Assembly: GCA_002409375.1 (NCBI GenBank) | Contig: DHNF01000049.1 | Coordinates: 1-6,250, forward strand | DNA from: Ruminococcaceae bacterium UBA5423 | Lineage (GTDB): Bacteria; Bacillota; Clostridia; Oscillospirales; Acutalibacteraceae | Direction: 5' to 3' | DNA: 6,250 bases | Part shown: in pieces, positions 6,229 to 6,250 of the stretch | Numbering within the stretch: the first letter of the stretch is position 1 | Layout of the letters: every line of letters starts with the position of its first letter | Notes under the pieces: generated by a model | What the model saw: only the letters and a program-made list of their open reading frames with translations | Told to the model about the DNA's origin: nothing | The model's database searches: none | Program-made: the position numbers and the translations under genes

Positions 6229-6250
6229 GGCCGCAACAATTGTTGCGGCC
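6229..6250. repeat. Perfect 22-bp palindrome upstream of lplA, at the window edge
   Basis: GGCCGCAACAA and TTGTTGCGGCC are perfect 11-bp arms with no spacer. As RNA they would fold into a 9-bp stem with an AATT loop. On the minus strand it is followed by ACTATAATAAAAAA, not a U tract, so it does not look like a terminator for a gene to the right. It may continue beyond the window. Candidate roles are an operator over the lplA promoter, a terminator for plus-strand transcription whose T tract is outside the window, or an intergenic repeat. Confidence 0.7.

Overview
The window looks like chromosomal DNA of an anaerobic low-GC Gram-positive bacterium, most likely a member of Clostridia. This rests on the AT-rich composition, purine-rich Shine-Dalgarno (SD) sites in front of TTG and GTG starts, dense gene packing, and a 2-hydroxyacyl-CoA dehydratase activase-type gene set typical of strict anaerobes. 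No phage, IS, CRISPR, tRNA or rRNA sequence was seen. The species cannot be named from the sequence alone.

Layout. Positions 1-122 are AT-rich and non-coding, leading into a plus-strand three-gene operon (123-3100). Its first two genes encode cysteine-rich 'CoA-substrate-specific enzyme activase-related' proteins (DUF2229/COG3580-like, then COG3581-like). The third encodes an ASKHA-fold ATPase activase of the HgdC/BadF/BcrA family. The genes are tightly coupled: the first pair overlaps by 29 bp and the second pair is separated by 16 bp. All three appear to start with TTG behind good SD sites. A strong intrinsic terminator follows the third gene, but it lies inside the 3' end of the convergent recG, whose stop codon overlaps that of the activase gene in a shared TTAA.

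The right half is on the minus strand: lplA (lipoate-protein ligase A, 5224-6204), then recG (3097-5145). recG has its own likely extended -10 promoter in the short gap between them. A perfect 22-bp palindrome abuts the right edge, upstream of lplA.

How the genes work together. By family knowledge, the activase would use ATP hydrolysis to drive a low-potential electron from a [4Fe-4S] cluster onto a partner protein. The two cysteine-rich neighbours are the obvious partner candidates. No recognisable dehydratase subunit pair, CoA-transferase or electron-transfer flavoprotein is present, so the substrate is unknown. recG (DNA repair and fork regression) and lplA (lipoate salvage) are housekeeping genes with no evident functional link to the operon. 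The operon is the only part that could be called poorly described biology; nothing points to a defence system or mobile element.
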